NCBI GenBank assembly: GCA_016209885.1
Contig: JACQVF010000048.1
Coordinates: 1-54,470, forward strand
From: Gemmatimonadota bacterium
Lineage (GTDB): Bacteria > Gemmatimonadota > Gemmatimonadetes > Longimicrobiales > Gaopeijiaceae
DNA: 54,470 bases
Direction of reading: 5' to 3'
How positions within the stretch are numbered: position 1 is the first letter of the stretch; each line of letters opens with the position of its first letter. Made by a program: the position numbers and the translations under genes. Below the pieces are notes generated by a model. It was not told where the DNA came from, did not search any database, and saw only the letters and a program-made list of their open reading frames with translations. Positions 24,650-33,118 of the stretch are shown one piece after another.

Positions 24650-25618
24650 ATGGTTGCCGAGCACGCCAACGACATCGGGGGCATCCACCATGTGACCGCC
24701 ATCGCGGGCGATCCGCAGGGGAACGTGGACTTCTACGCCGGCGTGCTCGGCCTGCGGCTGGTGAAGCGGACCGTCAACTTCGACGATGCGGGCGCCTACC
24801 ACCTGTACTACGGCGACGAGCTGGGCCGCCCCGGGACCATCCTCACGTTCTTCGCCTGGCCGGGCGCACCGCGGGGGCGGCGGGGCGTCGGGCAGGTCAC
24901 CGCGACCTCGTTCTCCGTTCCCGAAGGGGCCCTCGGGTACTGGGCCAAGCGGCTGGAAGAGGCGGGGGTCGAGCGGGATGCGCCGGTTCGCCGGCTCGAC
25001 CATGAGGCGCTCATCTTCCCCGACCCGGACGGGCTGCCGCTCGAGCTGGTCGCGCACGCGGGTGCGGAGGCCCGCGAACCGTGGCGCAAGGCAAGCGTTC
25101 CGGAGGCCCACGCGATCCGTGGATTGTACGGCGTGACGCTGGCGGAGCCGGGGTACGAGGCCACGGCCGCGATGCTCACGCGCGCCATGGGCTTTCGAGC
25201 CGCGGGCGAAGAGGGCCAGCACTTCCGCTTCGAGGTGGGTTCCGGCGGCGCGGGCGGGCGCCTCGACATTCTGTGCGTGCCGGACGCGGCGCCCGGGCGC
25301 GTCGCCGTCGGAACGGTGCACCACGTGGCCTGGCGGGTTCCGGGCGCTGCCGAGCAGCGGGCGTGGCGCCGGCGGCTCGAGCGCCACGGCCTCGACGTCA
25401 CGCCGGTGCTGGACCGGAAGTACTTCCAATCCATCTACTTCCGCGAGCCTGGCGGTGTGCTCTTCGAACTAGCCACGGATCCGCCGGGCTTTACCGTGGA
25501 CGAGCTGCCCGAGCGGCTCGGGATGGGGCTCATGCTCCCGGCCTGGCTCGAGCCGTACCGCAACAGGATCGAGGCGGCCTTGCCCGCGCTCGGTCCACCT
25601 GTGGTCGGACACGCATGA
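24650..25618 (+). CDS. VOC-family ring-cleaving dioxygenase (MhqO-like)
   Basis: About 322 residues in two vicinal-oxygen-chelate modules. The first starts GGIHHVTAIAGDPQGNVDFY and continues VKRTVNFDDAGAYHLYYGDE; the second has GTVHHVAWRVPG and YFQSIYFREPGGVLFELATD. The metal ligands are the paired HH-His positions and the Glu of LFELATD. Relatives degrade hydroquinones/catechols in quinone stress responses. Homology begins near the chosen ATG 24650; an in-frame ATG at 24605 with a good GAGG is an alternative. The long open frame upstream is antisense to the protease gene. Confidence 0.9.
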   Translation: MVAEHANDIGGIHHVTAIAGDPQGNVDFYAGVLGLRLVKRTVNFDDAGAYHLYYGDELGRPGTILTFFAWPGAPRGRRGVGQVTATSFSVPEGALGYWAKRLEEAGVERDAPVRRLDHEALIFPDPDGLPLELVAHAGAEAREPWRKASVPEAHAIRGLYGVTLAEPGYEATAAMLTRAMGFRAAGEEGQHFRFEVGSGGAGGRLDILCVPDAAPGRVAVGTVHHVAWRVPGAAEQRAWRRRLERHGLDVTPVLDRKYFQSIYFREPGGVLFELATDPPGFTVDELPERLGMGLMLPAWLEPYRNRIEAALPALGPPVVGHA

Positions 25619-25643
25619 TCTACCCTCTCGAGCGAGGCGGCGC

Positions 25644-26963
25644 ATGAAACGGGCCGTTCGCACCATGCTTCGGTTCTCGCGCCGGTTGCTTGCCGCCGGG
25701 CCTGTCAGGTCCGGGTCTCCATCGAGGGCACGGGAGGGTGGCACCGAGGGCGGTCGCCCCGGGCGGTCAGCGCCGCCGGGGGTCGCCCTGCTCATCGGGG
25801 TTGCGATCTTCCCCGTCTGCGCGTTTTCCGCCGCCTCGCAGACGGTCACGTTCGGCGGGCAGGTGCGGCCGCGCTACGAGTTCCGCGATCCGGCAGGCGA
25901 CGGCCGGAATGACTTCGTGTCCATGCGGGTCCGCGCCCATGTGTCCGCCGCGCTGGAGCGGCAGGTGCGCGTCTTCGTGCAGGTGCAGGACGTGCGGGTG
26001 TGGGGCGAGGAAACGAGCACGCTGGCCGACTTCCGCGCAGACAACCTCGATCTGCACCAGGGATACGTGCAGGTCGGGGACACTGGTGCCCGGAGGGTTG
26101 TCGTGCGGATCGGCCGGCAAGAGGCGACGTTCGGCGAGGAGCGCCTCATCGGTCTCGTGGACTGGACGCAGCAGGGGCGGAGCTTCGACGGCGTGCGGGT
26201 CACGCTGCGCGACTCCCGCGGCGTGCTCGACGTCCTGGGGTTCAAGATCGGCGAAGTGATCGGGTCCGAGCGGCGCAACGACGAGAGCTTCTTCGGCGCG
26301 TACGCCGTCGTCGGCGATCCCAAGGCGATGACGTTCGACCTGTACAGCCTCTATGACCGCGTGAGGGGTAGGGCCGCGACGGACCAGGTGACGGTGGGCA
26401 CGCGCTGGGCCGGCGCGGCGGGGTACATGCGTTACCGGGCCGAGGCGTCGTACCAGGCCGGCCAGCGGGCCGACCGCGACCTCGCCGCGTTCATGGTGGG
26501 AGGACTCGTGGGCGCAGCGCTCGCCGGAGGCCGCGCCGGCCTTACACTGTGGTACGATTATCTGTCGGGCGACGCCAACCCGGCGGACGGGAAGGCGAAA
26601 GTGTTCGACACCGTGTTCGCGACAAACCACAGGTTCTACGGTTACGCCGACGTGTTCCTGGACATCCCCGCCCACACGGCGGGCCGCGGCCTTGAGGACC
26701 TGGCGCTGAAGGGAACGCTGAACCCCGGGACGGACGTGGCCGTAACCGCGGACCTCCACACGTTTCGTCTGGCGAAGCGGGACGCGTTCGCGTCCGCCCA
26801 TCTAGGCGAAGAGCTCGACCTGACGGCTACGTACCGCTACGCCCCGGGCCTCACCGTGCTGGGTGGCTTCTCCTACGTGTGGAGAGGCGATGCGTTGGTC
26901 GCCATCGGCCGGCTGCGCGAGGACATGAGCTTCGCGTACCTGATGGTGAGCGCCACCTTCTGA
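25644..26963 (+). CDS. Alginate-export-type outer-membrane beta-barrel protein
   Basis: The 439-residue protein has a long N-terminus with a hydrophobic export segment (PPGVALLIGVAIFPVCAFS). The barrel begins QTVTFGGQVRPRYEFRDP and has many alternating amphipathic strands, ending in the aromatic C-terminus YLMVSATF expected for outer-membrane insertion. The sequence RIGRQEATFGEERLIGLVDW is typical of the alginate-export (AlgE-like) porin family. It probably allows passage of an anionic solute; the substrate cannot be inferred, and no alginate genes are nearby. It lies 25 bp after the dioxygenase gene. Confidence 0.87.
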   Translation: MKRAVRTMLRFSRRLLAAGPVRSGSPSRAREGGTEGGRPGRSAPPGVALLIGVAIFPVCAFSAASQTVTFGGQVRPRYEFRDPAGDGRNDFVSMRVRAHVSAALERQVRVFVQVQDVRVWGEETSTLADFRADNLDLHQGYVQVGDTGARRVVVRIGRQEATFGEERLIGLVDWTQQGRSFDGVRVTLRDSRGVLDVLGFKIGEVIGSERRNDESFFGAYAVVGDPKAMTFDLYSLYDRVRGRAATDQVTVGTRWAGAAGYMRYRAEASYQAGQRADRDLAAFMVGGLVGAALAGGRAGLTLWYDYLSGDANPADGKAKVFDTVFATNHRFYGYADVFLDIPAHTAGRGLEDLALKGTLNPGTDVAVTADLHTFRLAKRDAFASAHLGEELDLTATYRYAPGLTVLGGFSYVWRGDALVAIGRLREDMSFAYLMVSATF

Positions 26964-27078
26964 GGGGTCCGCCCGGAGCCTGGGCGGAAGGCGCTGGTCA
27001 CCCCGATCGTCGGGCTCTCACCGCGGAAAGCGGGGCGCGCCCGCCGCACGCGTCGTCTCGCTCGCGGCGCCCTGCAAG

Positions 27079-27102
27079 GTTCTTCAGCGACCTGTCCAGG
27101 TC
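27079..27102. repeat. Half copy of the CAGGTCGCTG palindromic repeat
   Basis: GTTCTTCAGCGACCTG at 27079-27094 is identical to the right half of the 30706-30735 hairpin. Here it is followed by CAGGTC, giving a small GACCTG/CAGGTC stem (27089-27102). It abuts the stop codon of the ABC transporter gene. Confidence 0.6.
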
Positions 27103-28907
27103 TAACCCACGGGCGCCCGCTCGAACTGGAACTCGTAGAGGCGGGCGTAGATCCCGCCGCCGGCCAGCAGCTCCTCGTGGGTGCCCTCCTCGCGGATCTC
27201 GCCCCGGTGAACCACGAGGATGCGGTCCGCGTTCTGCACGGTCGAGAGGCGATGCGCGATCACGAGGGAGGTGCGGCCGCGCATGAGCTCGTCGATAGCC
27301 TGCTGGATCTGTGCCTCGAGCTCCGAGTCCACCGAGCTCGTGGCCTCGTCCAGCACGAGGATGAGGGGGTCGAAGGCGAGGGCGCGGGCGAAGGAGATGA
27401 GCTGGCGCTCGCCCACCGACAGGGTCGCTCCGCGCTCGCCCAGCGGCTGTGCGTACTCGCGCGGCAGGCGCCCGATGAAGCGGGTGGCGCCGACGCGGGC
27501 GGCGGCCTCACGCATCCGCCCGTCGTCGACGGCGTCGTTCCCGAGGCGGACGTTGTACGCCACGTCATGGCTGAAGAGGAACACGTCCTGGAGCACGAGG
27601 CCGATGGTCGAGCGCAGCTCCCGCAGTGGGAGCCGCTGAATCGGGACTCCGTCCAGGAGGATCTCGCCGCGCCGCGGCTCGTAGAACCGCATGAGCAGGT
27701 TGATGATCGTCGTCTTTCCGGCGCCCGTGTGCCCGACGATGGCGATGCGCTCGCCCGGCTCCGCGCGGAAGCTGATTCCGCGCAGGACCCAGAGCGGCGC
27801 GTCCCTCGGGCCGTCGTAGGCGAACCACACGTCGCGGAACTCGATCTCGCCGCGCGGCTGCGGCGGCAGGTGGACCGGCGCCTCGGGATCGCGGACTCCT
27901 GGCTGCGTGTCCAGCAGCTTGAAAATCCGCTCCGACGACGCCATGGCGCCCTGGAGCAGGTTGTACTTCTCGGACAGGTCCTGGATCGGCCGGAAGAAGC
28001 GGCGCGCGTACTGGAGGAACGCGGCCACCACGCCGAGGGTCACCGTGCCCTCCAGCAGGGACAGCCCACCGTACCAGATGATCAGCGCGAGGGCGACCGC
28101 GGTGAGCAGCTCGATCAAGGGGAAGAAGAGGGCGTAGTAGGTGATCGAGCGCAGGTGCGCGTCCAGGTACTCACCGTCCAGCTCGCGGAAACGCCGGGCA
28201 TCGGCCTCCTCACGGCCGAAAAGCTGGACGACGCGGATGCCCGTAAACCGCTCGTGGAGAAACGCGTTCAGCCGCGCGAGCCGCACCCGGATCTCCCGGT
28301 ATGCTTCCCGCACCCTCCAGCGGAAGACGAAGGCGACCAGCGCCACGAACGGGAGCACCGTCAAAGTCACGAGGGCGAGCTGCCAATCCATCACGAGCAT
28401 CGCCCCAACGATGAACACGAGGGTGAAGAGGTCGCCGAACACGGTGACGACGCCGGCGCTGAACAGCTCGTTCAGCACCTCCACGTCGCTCGTGACCCGC
28501 GTGAGCAGCCGGCCCACGGGCGTGCGGTCGAAGAAGCGGAGGTCCATGCGCTGGAGGTGGCGGAAGATCTCCGTGCGCAGGTCGTACATCACCCGCTGGC
28601 CGAGCCACGTGGTCAGCAGCTCCTGCGCGTACTGGAGCGCGAATGCGACCACGAGCGAGGCGATGAAGACGGCGGCGAGGAGGCCGAGGAGCCGGCCGTC
28701 GCGGTTCGGGACCGCCTCGTCCAGCGCGATTTTCGTGAGCCACGGGCCCACCAGCTCCACCGCGGACGCGAGGACGAGAAGGCCCACGGCCGCGGCCACC
28801 GGCCAGCGGTGCGGGATGAGGTAGCGCAAGAGACGCCTCATCAGCCGCGCGTCGTACGCCTTGCCGAGCGCTTCCTCTTCGTGGATGGGGCCCTGCGCGA
28901 GTTCCAT
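27102..28907 (-). CDS. ABC exporter, fused membrane and ATPase domains
   Basis: The 601-residue half-transporter has six transmembrane helices (about 30-320, starting RYLIPHRWPVAAAVGLLVLA). Its nucleotide-binding domain (about 350-590) has Walker A GHTGAGKTT, the signature LSVGERQ, Walker B LILVLDEATSSVDSE and the H-loop IAHRLST. It belongs to the MsbA/MdlB/LmrA exporter family and probably functions as a homodimer in the inner membrane. No partner gene is adjacent, and the substrate is unknown. The DUF-free layout and length are normal. Confidence 0.94.
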   Translation of the reverse strand: MELAQGPIHEEEALGKAYDARLMRRLLRYLIPHRWPVAAAVGLLVLASAVELVGPWLTKIALDEAVPNRDGRLLGLLAAVFIASLVVAFALQYAQELLTTWLGQRVMYDLRTEIFRHLQRMDLRFFDRTPVGRLLTRVTSDVEVLNELFSAGVVTVFGDLFTLVFIVGAMLVMDWQLALVTLTVLPFVALVAFVFRWRVREAYREIRVRLARLNAFLHERFTGIRVVQLFGREEADARRFRELDGEYLDAHLRSITYYALFFPLIELLTAVALALIIWYGGLSLLEGTVTLGVVAAFLQYARRFFRPIQDLSEKYNLLQGAMASSERIFKLLDTQPGVRDPEAPVHLPPQPRGEIEFRDVWFAYDGPRDAPLWVLRGISFRAEPGERIAIVGHTGAGKTTIINLLMRFYEPRRGEILLDGVPIQRLPLRELRSTIGLVLQDVFLFSHDVAYNVRLGNDAVDDGRMREAAARVGATRFIGRLPREYAQPLGERGATLSVGERQLISFARALAFDPLILVLDEATSSVDSELEAQIQQAIDELMRGRTSLVIAHRLSTVQNADRILVVHRGEIREEGTHEELLAGGGIYARLYEFQFERAPVG

Positions 28908-29024
28908 GGGCTCAGCAATCCGGTCGGTCTACGTGGTGACCGCTTCACCTACGTTACGGTGACAGGTGGCGGAACGGTATAGGGGGAACCCCCTGGGACC
29001 CGCGGACCGGACGGGCGTGCTTTA

Positions 29025-29188
29025 GGGTCCGTCACGAAATAACTGCTACATTCGGCCGGCTGCGGAGCCGCCAGGCGGCGTTGGGCCACCACGACAACCG
29101 GCGCTGCGAGGTTGCCTTCGTCGGCGCGCCTTTCCAGGCGGCTCCACGCTCGGCCACGGTGTTGACGCAGTTATTTCGTGACGGACCC
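29025..29188. mobile_element. MITE-like element with 22-bp terminal inverted repeats
   Basis: GGGTCCGTCACGAAATAACT begins the left end (29025-29046), and its exact reverse complement closes the element (29167-29188). Each arm is 22 bp with no mismatch. Both sides are flanked by TTA (29022-29024 and 29189-29191), consistent with a 3-bp target duplication. The 120-bp interior has no substantial reading frame. The size (164 bp) and structure fit a non-autonomous miniature element moved by a transposase encoded elsewhere. The right-hand TTA is the complement of the stop codon of the Uma2 gene. Confidence 0.82.
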
Positions 29189-29752
29189 TTACTCGAAGCC
29201 GCGGAAGAGGTCGGGGACGGGAATCGTCAGGCTCTCGCCGCCGCCGACGGGCGTCCACGTGACGATCTGCTCGTGGATGGTAGGATGTGCCGGATCCTCC
29301 TGGAAGCGATAGACCTCGATCCGCCGGGCCTTGGGGTCCACGATCCAGTACTGGGGAACACCGAAATACGCGTACTGTTCGCGTTTGGGGCCGCGGTCCA
29401 CACTCGCCGTGGAGTCGGAGATGATTTCGACGACTAGGTCCGGCGGCGCCTCAATCCCACGTTCCGTGATGATGCCGCGGCGCTCACGACGGACGACGAT
29501 GAGGTCCGGTTCCACGTACTCGCCGTCCGCGAGGAGCACGTCGCAGGGGGCGGGGAGGACCCAGCCCAGGTTGTTCCGGTTGACGAACTCGTCGAGCAGG
29601 CGGTTCAACCGCTGCAGCACAAGCTGGTGCATGGGAGCCGGGGCGGGGGTCACGTAGAGCTCTCCGCCGATGACCTCGTAGCGCTTCCCGTCGTTCGGGA
29701 GGCGGGCGAACTCCGCGTAGGTCCAGTGCGTCTGTACGGGTCTCGTGAGCAT
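29189..29752 (-). CDS. Uma2-family putative restriction endonuclease-like protein
   Basis: From ATG 29752 the product has 187 residues. The family's opening is YAEFARLPNDGKRYEVIGGE, followed by the PD-(D/E)xK-like core: YVEPDLIVVRRER, PPDLVVEIISDST, KREQYAYFGVPQYWIVDP. Uma2/DUF820 proteins have a nuclease fold and are often multicopy in some genomes; their biological role is unclear. The TAA stop codon is also the target-site duplication of the adjacent MITE-like element, so the insertion left the protein's C-terminus (FRGFE) as it was or ended it there. Confidence 0.9.
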   Translation of the reverse strand: MLTRPVQTHWTYAEFARLPNDGKRYEVIGGELYVTPAPAPMHQLVLQRLNRLLDEFVNRNNLGWVLPAPCDVLLADGEYVEPDLIVVRRERRGIITERGIEAPPDLVVEIISDSTASVDRGPKREQYAYFGVPQYWIVDPKARRIEVYRFQEDPAHPTIHEQIVTWTPVGGGESLTIPVPDLFRGFE

Positions 29753-30006
29753 GCCGTGTCCCCTCGAATGCAAGCTATGACGCCCCGAGTGACCGTACAA
29801 TGGGCCGATGGGCCGGGCGGCTGGGGAGGACGCGCGAGCGTAGTCGGAGGACCTGGTCATAGCGGCCGGTCGCGACAAGCAGCGGTGCCCTCGCGACCCC
29901 GGGGCCCCGGGGCCCCGCGGCCGACCCCTGAGCGATCCGACCGGTCTCGTCGTATCTTGATTCGGATCCGCCGTTCTTGTGAGATCGATGCGGGAGGAGG
30001 AAGCCC
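29753..30006. other. Intergenic region between divergent genes
   Basis: A 254-bp gap between Uma2 and the RidA-like gene. It holds a GGGGCCCC-type palindromic run (about 29896-29922) and, near its right end, the ribosome-binding site GGAGGAGG at about 29993-30000. No gene or confident promoter was identified. Confidence 0.5.
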
Positions 30007-30612
30007 ATGAAGAGGACGACGAGCCGGCGCAGGTTTTTCGCAGGCGGGCTGGGGGCGTTGCTCGCGCTGGGGGTCCCCGGAGCGCTGCGGGCGCGCGTGC
30101 GCACGCATTCGGTCGTGCGCGTGGATGCGGAGGCCGGCCAGGAGCCGGGGCCCGAGGCGCGGCTCAAGGCGCTCGGCCTCGAGCTTCCGCCGCCGCCACG
30201 CCCGATAGCGACGTACGTGCCCGCCGTGATCGTAGGCAACCTCCTCTTCGTGGCGGGCCACACGCCGCGGCGGCCGGACGGCTCGCCGAGCCGCCAGGGG
30301 AAGGTGGGCCGGGATCTTACGCTGGAGGAGGCTCAGGAAGCGGCTCGCTTCGTCGCGCTCAACGTGCTCGCCACGATGAAGGCGACCCTCGGCAGCCTGG
30401 ACCGGGTCGTGCGTCTCGTCCGCACGTTCGGGATGGTGAACGCCGTTCCAGACTTCGCCGAGCAGCCGCAGGTCATCAACGGCTTCAGCGACCTGATGGT
30501 CCAGATCTTCGGCGAGACAGCGGGGAAGGGCGCGCGTGCCGCCGTGGGGATGGGATCTCTCCCTTCGGGGATGCCGGTGGAGATCGAGACGATCTGGGAG
30601 GTCCGAAGCTGA
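30007..30612 (+). CDS. RidA/YjgF-family protein with Tat-type signal
   Basis: The 201-residue protein starts MKRTTSRRRFFAGGLGALLA, a twin-arginine-like export signal, and then contains a RidA domain (about 65-200): VIVGNLLFVAGHTPR, then GKVGRDLTLEEAQEAARFVALN. The conserved Arg of the active site lies in GARAAVGMGSLP, and the Glu in VEIETIWEV. RidA proteins deaminate reactive enamines/imines in the cytosol, so predicted export is unusual. The start is supported by GGAGGAGG. The conserved Arg makes catalysis possible. Confidence 0.88.
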   Translation: MKRTTSRRRFFAGGLGALLALGVPGALRARVRTHSVVRVDAEAGQEPGPEARLKALGLELPPPPRPIATYVPAVIVGNLLFVAGHTPRRPDGSPSRQGKVGRDLTLEEAQEAARFVALNVLATMKATLGSLDRVVRLVRTFGMVNAVPDFAEQPQVINGFSDLMVQIFGETAGKGARAAVGMGSLPSGMPVEIETIWEVRS

Positions 30613-30705
30613 GCGCGCCCGCCACGCAACCTGGCTGTCACGGGCGGAGCCGCGGCGACCGAGTCTCTGGAGGCGTCCATTCGAACGGCTGGAAACCGGC
30701 CATTC

Positions 30706-30735
30706 ACAGGTCGCTGTAGTTCTTCAGCGACCTGT
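30706..30735. repeat. CAGGTCGCTG palindromic repeat, complete hairpin
   Basis: ACAGGTCGCTG and CAGCGACCTGT form a perfect 11-bp stem with loop TAGTTCTT. It lies between the convergent ends of the RidA-like gene and hisIE and overlaps the last base of the hisIE stop. It shares sequence with hairpins at 27.1 and 47.2 kb. It may also act as a transcription barrier for both genes. Confidence 0.75.
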
Positions 30736-31454
30736 TAGTTTAGGTAGTCCGGTGGCGGCCGTCGCCGCTGTGCGAGCGCTGCCTCCACCTCCTCGAGGGT
30801 CGTGCCGGCCGCTTGGAGCGCCACGAGTAGATGGTAGACCAGGTCGGCCGCCTCCTGGCACACGCGCTCGCGGTCGTTCGCGCTCAGCGCCATGATGAGC
30901 TCGGCGACCTCCTCGCCCAGCTTCTTGATGCGGAGGTTCGCGTCGTCGAGGAGCCGCGTCGTGTAGCTGCCCGCCGGGCGCGTGGCTGCGCGCTCGTTGA
31001 TGATGCGCCACAGCTCGGCGAGCACCCGGCCGCCGGGTTGGGCCCCGGCGTCTCGGGTCCCACCCGCCGCTTGCGCCGGGCCGCGCACGACACCGAAGCA
31101 GGTTGGTGCGCCCGTGTGGCAGGCGGGGCCCGCGGGGTCGACGAGCGCGAGGATCGCATCGTTGTCGCAATCGGCCAGGAGCTCGCGAACGCGCTGCACG
31201 TTCCCACTGCTGGCGCCCTTGTGCCAGAGCTCGCCCCGCGACCGAGAGTAGTAGTACATCTCGCCGGTCTCGAGGGTGCGCTCGAGCGCCTCGCGGTTCG
31301 CATAAGCGATCATGAGCACGTCGCCGGTGCCCGCGTCCTGGGCGATCACCGGGATCAGTTCGTCGGGGGCGCCGAAGTGGAGCCCGGCGAGGTCGGCGGT
31401 GCCGCGGATGGGGCGGATCGCATCCCCGACCGCATCGCGTTTCTGTTCGGTCAT
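30735..31454 (-). CDS. hisIE: Bifunctional phosphoribosyl-AMP cyclohydrolase / phosphoribosyl-ATP pyrophosphatase
   Basis: From ATG 31454 the fused protein has 239 residues and catalyses histidine-biosynthesis steps 2 and 3. The HisI half (about 1-130) has [38 protein letters not shown] and the zinc/metal-binding [20 protein letters not shown]. The HisE half (about 145-239) has [19 protein letters not shown] and [14 protein letters not shown] Gly/Pro/Ala-rich linker joins them. It is the last gene of the operon; a 94-bp gap separates it from hisF. Confidence 0.96.
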   Translation of the reverse strand: MTEQKRDAVGDAIRPIRGTADLAGLHFGAPDELIPVIAQDAGTGDVLMIAYANREALERTLETGEMYYYSRSRGELWHKGASSGNVQRVRELLADCDNDAILALVDPAGPACHTGAPTCFGVVRGPAQAAGGTRDAGAQPGGRVLAELWRIINERAATRPAGSYTTRLLDDANLRIKKLGEEVAELIMALSANDRERVCQEAADLVYHLLVALQAAGTTLEEVEAALAQRRRPPPDYLN

Positions 31455-31548
31455 GCGTGCATCCTCGAAGGCCCGGGGTTCGTGGCCCGCCGCTCCCCGG
31501 CGCCCGGTGCCAAGCTCGGGCCCGCGCATGCTGCCACGCAGCTCCCGC

Positions 31549-32301
31549 TCAGCGGACCCGGATCCCCGCGTCCCTGAGGACGCGCTTCACGTTGCCCACG
31601 GTGGTGAGCCCGTCGTGGAGGATGCCGGCCAGGAGCGCGGCGGAGGCATGGCCCTCCGTGAAGGCGGCGACCACGTGGGGGGCGGCTCCCGCGCCGCCGC
31701 TCGCGATGACGGGCACGGCGACGCGCTCGGCGACGCGGCGAGTGAGCTCCAGGTCGTAGCCGGTCCGCACGCCGTCCCGGTCGATGCTCGTGAGGAGGAT
31801 CTCTCCGGCCCCGAGCCAGGCGGCCCGCCTCGCCCACTCCAGGGCGTCCACGTCCGTGCGCCGGCGGCCGCCGTGCGTATGGGCGACCCAACCCGAGCCC
31901 TCCCGCGCCGCGTCGATGCTCACGACCACGCACTGGCTGCCGAAGCGCTCGGCCGCCTCGGCTATGAGCTCCGGCCGCTCGATCGCCGCGGTGTTCACGC
32001 TGGTCTTGTCCGCGCCCGCCCGCAGAAGGTTCGCCACATCGGTTACGGTCCGCACGCCGCCGCCCACCGTGAGCGGGATGAAGAGCGTCTCGGCGGTGCG
32101 GCTCACGGTGTCCAGGAGCGTGCCTCGCCCTTCCGCGGACGCGGACACGTCCAGGAAGACCACCTCGTCGGCACCCTCGTCTTCGTAGCGGCGTGCCAGC
32201 GCAACAGGGTCGCCCACGTCCCGCAGCTCGCGGAACCGCGTCCCCTTCACGACCCGCCCGTCCTTCACGTCCAGGCAGACGATGACTCGGGGCAGCAACA
32301 T
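31549..32301 (-). CDS. hisF: Imidazole glycerol phosphate synthase, cyclase subunit
   Basis: About 250 residues, TIM barrel. Catalytic Asp residues sit in [15 protein letters not shown] and [17 protein letters not shown]. The phosphate-binding turns are VGGGVRT and ASGGAGA. It uses ammonia from HisH to close the imidazole ring and release AICAR. I chose ATG 32301, which overlaps the hisB stop as TGATG; the preceding in-frame TTG (32304) is less likely. Confidence 0.97.
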   Translation of the reverse strand: MLLPRVIVCLDVKDGRVVKGTRFRELRDVGDPVALARRYEDEGADEVVFLDVSASAEGRGTLLDTVSRTAETLFIPLTVGGGVRTVTDVANLLRAGADKTSVNTAAIERPELIAEAAERFGSQCVVVSIDAAREGSGWVAHTHGGRRRTDVDALEWARRAAWLGAGEILLTSIDRDGVRTGYDLELTRRVAERVAVPVIASGGAGAAPHVVAAFTEGHASAALLAGILHDGLTTVGNVKRVLRDAGIRVR

Positions 32302-32999
32302 CAATCCATCTCGTCGGCCGCGTCCGTCGCGGCGCTTCGGCGGCGGCTCGCCGTCCGCCGTGCTCGCTCCCCGTCCCGCGACCCGGCGCCGCCCCCCCCG
32401 CGTCCGGCGCCCTCGGGTCCGGCGCCCTCGCGTCCGGCGCCCCCGCGTCCGGCGCCCTCGCGGGCGCGCCGCTCGATGCGCACCGCGCCCTTCGTGCTGA
32501 ACACGGCCTCGCCCTCCCGGAGCGCCTGTCGCAGGGCGAGCCCTACGGCCTTGACCGCGGCTTCGACCACGTGGTGGCGGTCGTACCCGCGGAGCATCCG
32601 GACGTGCAGGGTCGCCCCCAGGTTGCAGGCCAGGCTCCGGAGGAAGTGGGTGTACAGCCGGCTGAGGAGCCGGCCGCGGTAGTACGGCCGCCCGCCCACG
32701 TCGATCGCGGCGTGAACCAGGGCGTCATCCATGGGGACCGTCGCGTCCCCGTAGCGGGCGGCGAACGCCGGGACCTCGTCTGCCATGGCGAGCCCGAGCG
32801 CGATGGCCACGTCCTCGACGAGATGGTGGCGGAGGTCGCCGTCTGCCTCCACGGTCATGTCCAGTCCGGAATAGCGGGCCAGCGTCTCCAGCATGTGGGC
32901 GAGGAAACGGTCCGGGACCCGCACCTCGGCCTTGCCCGCACCCGGACGTACGGAGGCCTGCACCCGGGTCTCCCCTGTCTCACGCTCGATGTCGCTCAT
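32301..32999 (-). CDS. hisB: Imidazoleglycerol-phosphate dehydratase with low-complexity tail
   Basis: From ATG 32999 (AGAGGTG upstream) the protein has 232 residues. Metal-binding signatures are present: [15 protein letters not shown] and [18 protein letters not shown]. Normal monofunctional HisB ends soon after FSTKG. Here roughly 50 further residues follow, rich in Arg, Gly, Glu and Ala, partly encoded by a 15-bp tandem repeat. There is no phosphatase domain, so histidinol-phosphatase must be encoded elsewhere. The tail ends at the TGA overlapping hisF. Confidence 0.95.
   Translation of the reverse strand: MSDIERETGETRVQASVRPGAGKAEVRVPDRFLAHMLETLARYSGLDMTVEADGDLRHHLVEDVAIALGLAMADEVPAFAARYGDATVPMDDALVHAAIDVGGRPYYRGRLLSRLYTHFLRSLACNLGATLHVRMLRGYDRHHVVEAAVKAVGLALRQALREGEAVFSTKGAVRIERRAREGAGRGGAGREGAGPEGAGRGGGGAGSRDGERARRTASRRRSAATDAADEMD
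32400..32459. repeat. 15-bp tandem repeat (4 units) within the hisB tail
   Basis: Four units of GCGTCCGGCGCCCTC or one-base variants run head to tail. On the coding strand they give [10 protein letters not shown]-like pentapeptides. An eight-C run (32392-32399) directly precedes them. The tract is in frame and could vary in length without frameshift. Confidence 0.85.
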
Positions 33000-33000
33000 T

Positions 33001-33058
33001 TGTTCACCTCTGTTCACCTCGCTGTGGGCGTTAGCAATCCGCGATTAGCAATCCGCGA
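33001..33058. repeat. Short tandem duplications in the hisA-hisB gap
   Basis: TGTTCACCTC is repeated twice (33001-33020) and TTAGCAATCCGCGA twice (33031-33058). Further right lie related, partly inverted AATCGCGATTGGCTAATCGCG-like sequences up to about 33116. The duplicated TGTTCACCTC contains the hisB ribosome-binding site on the minus strand. Confidence 0.75.
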
Positions 33059-33118
33059 TCGGTGTCACCGTCATGCGAATCACGAGCCGCGAATCGCGAT
33101 TGGCTAATCGCGACTCGC

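Noticed and set aside
26964..27078. Terminator after the porin gene
   Set aside because: CCGCCC/GGGCGG can pair, but there is no U-run and such pairs are common by chance in GC-rich DNA.
29896..29922. GGGGCCCC palindromic run as regulatory site
   Set aside because: Low-complexity GC palindrome with no partner elements; reported only as part of the gap.
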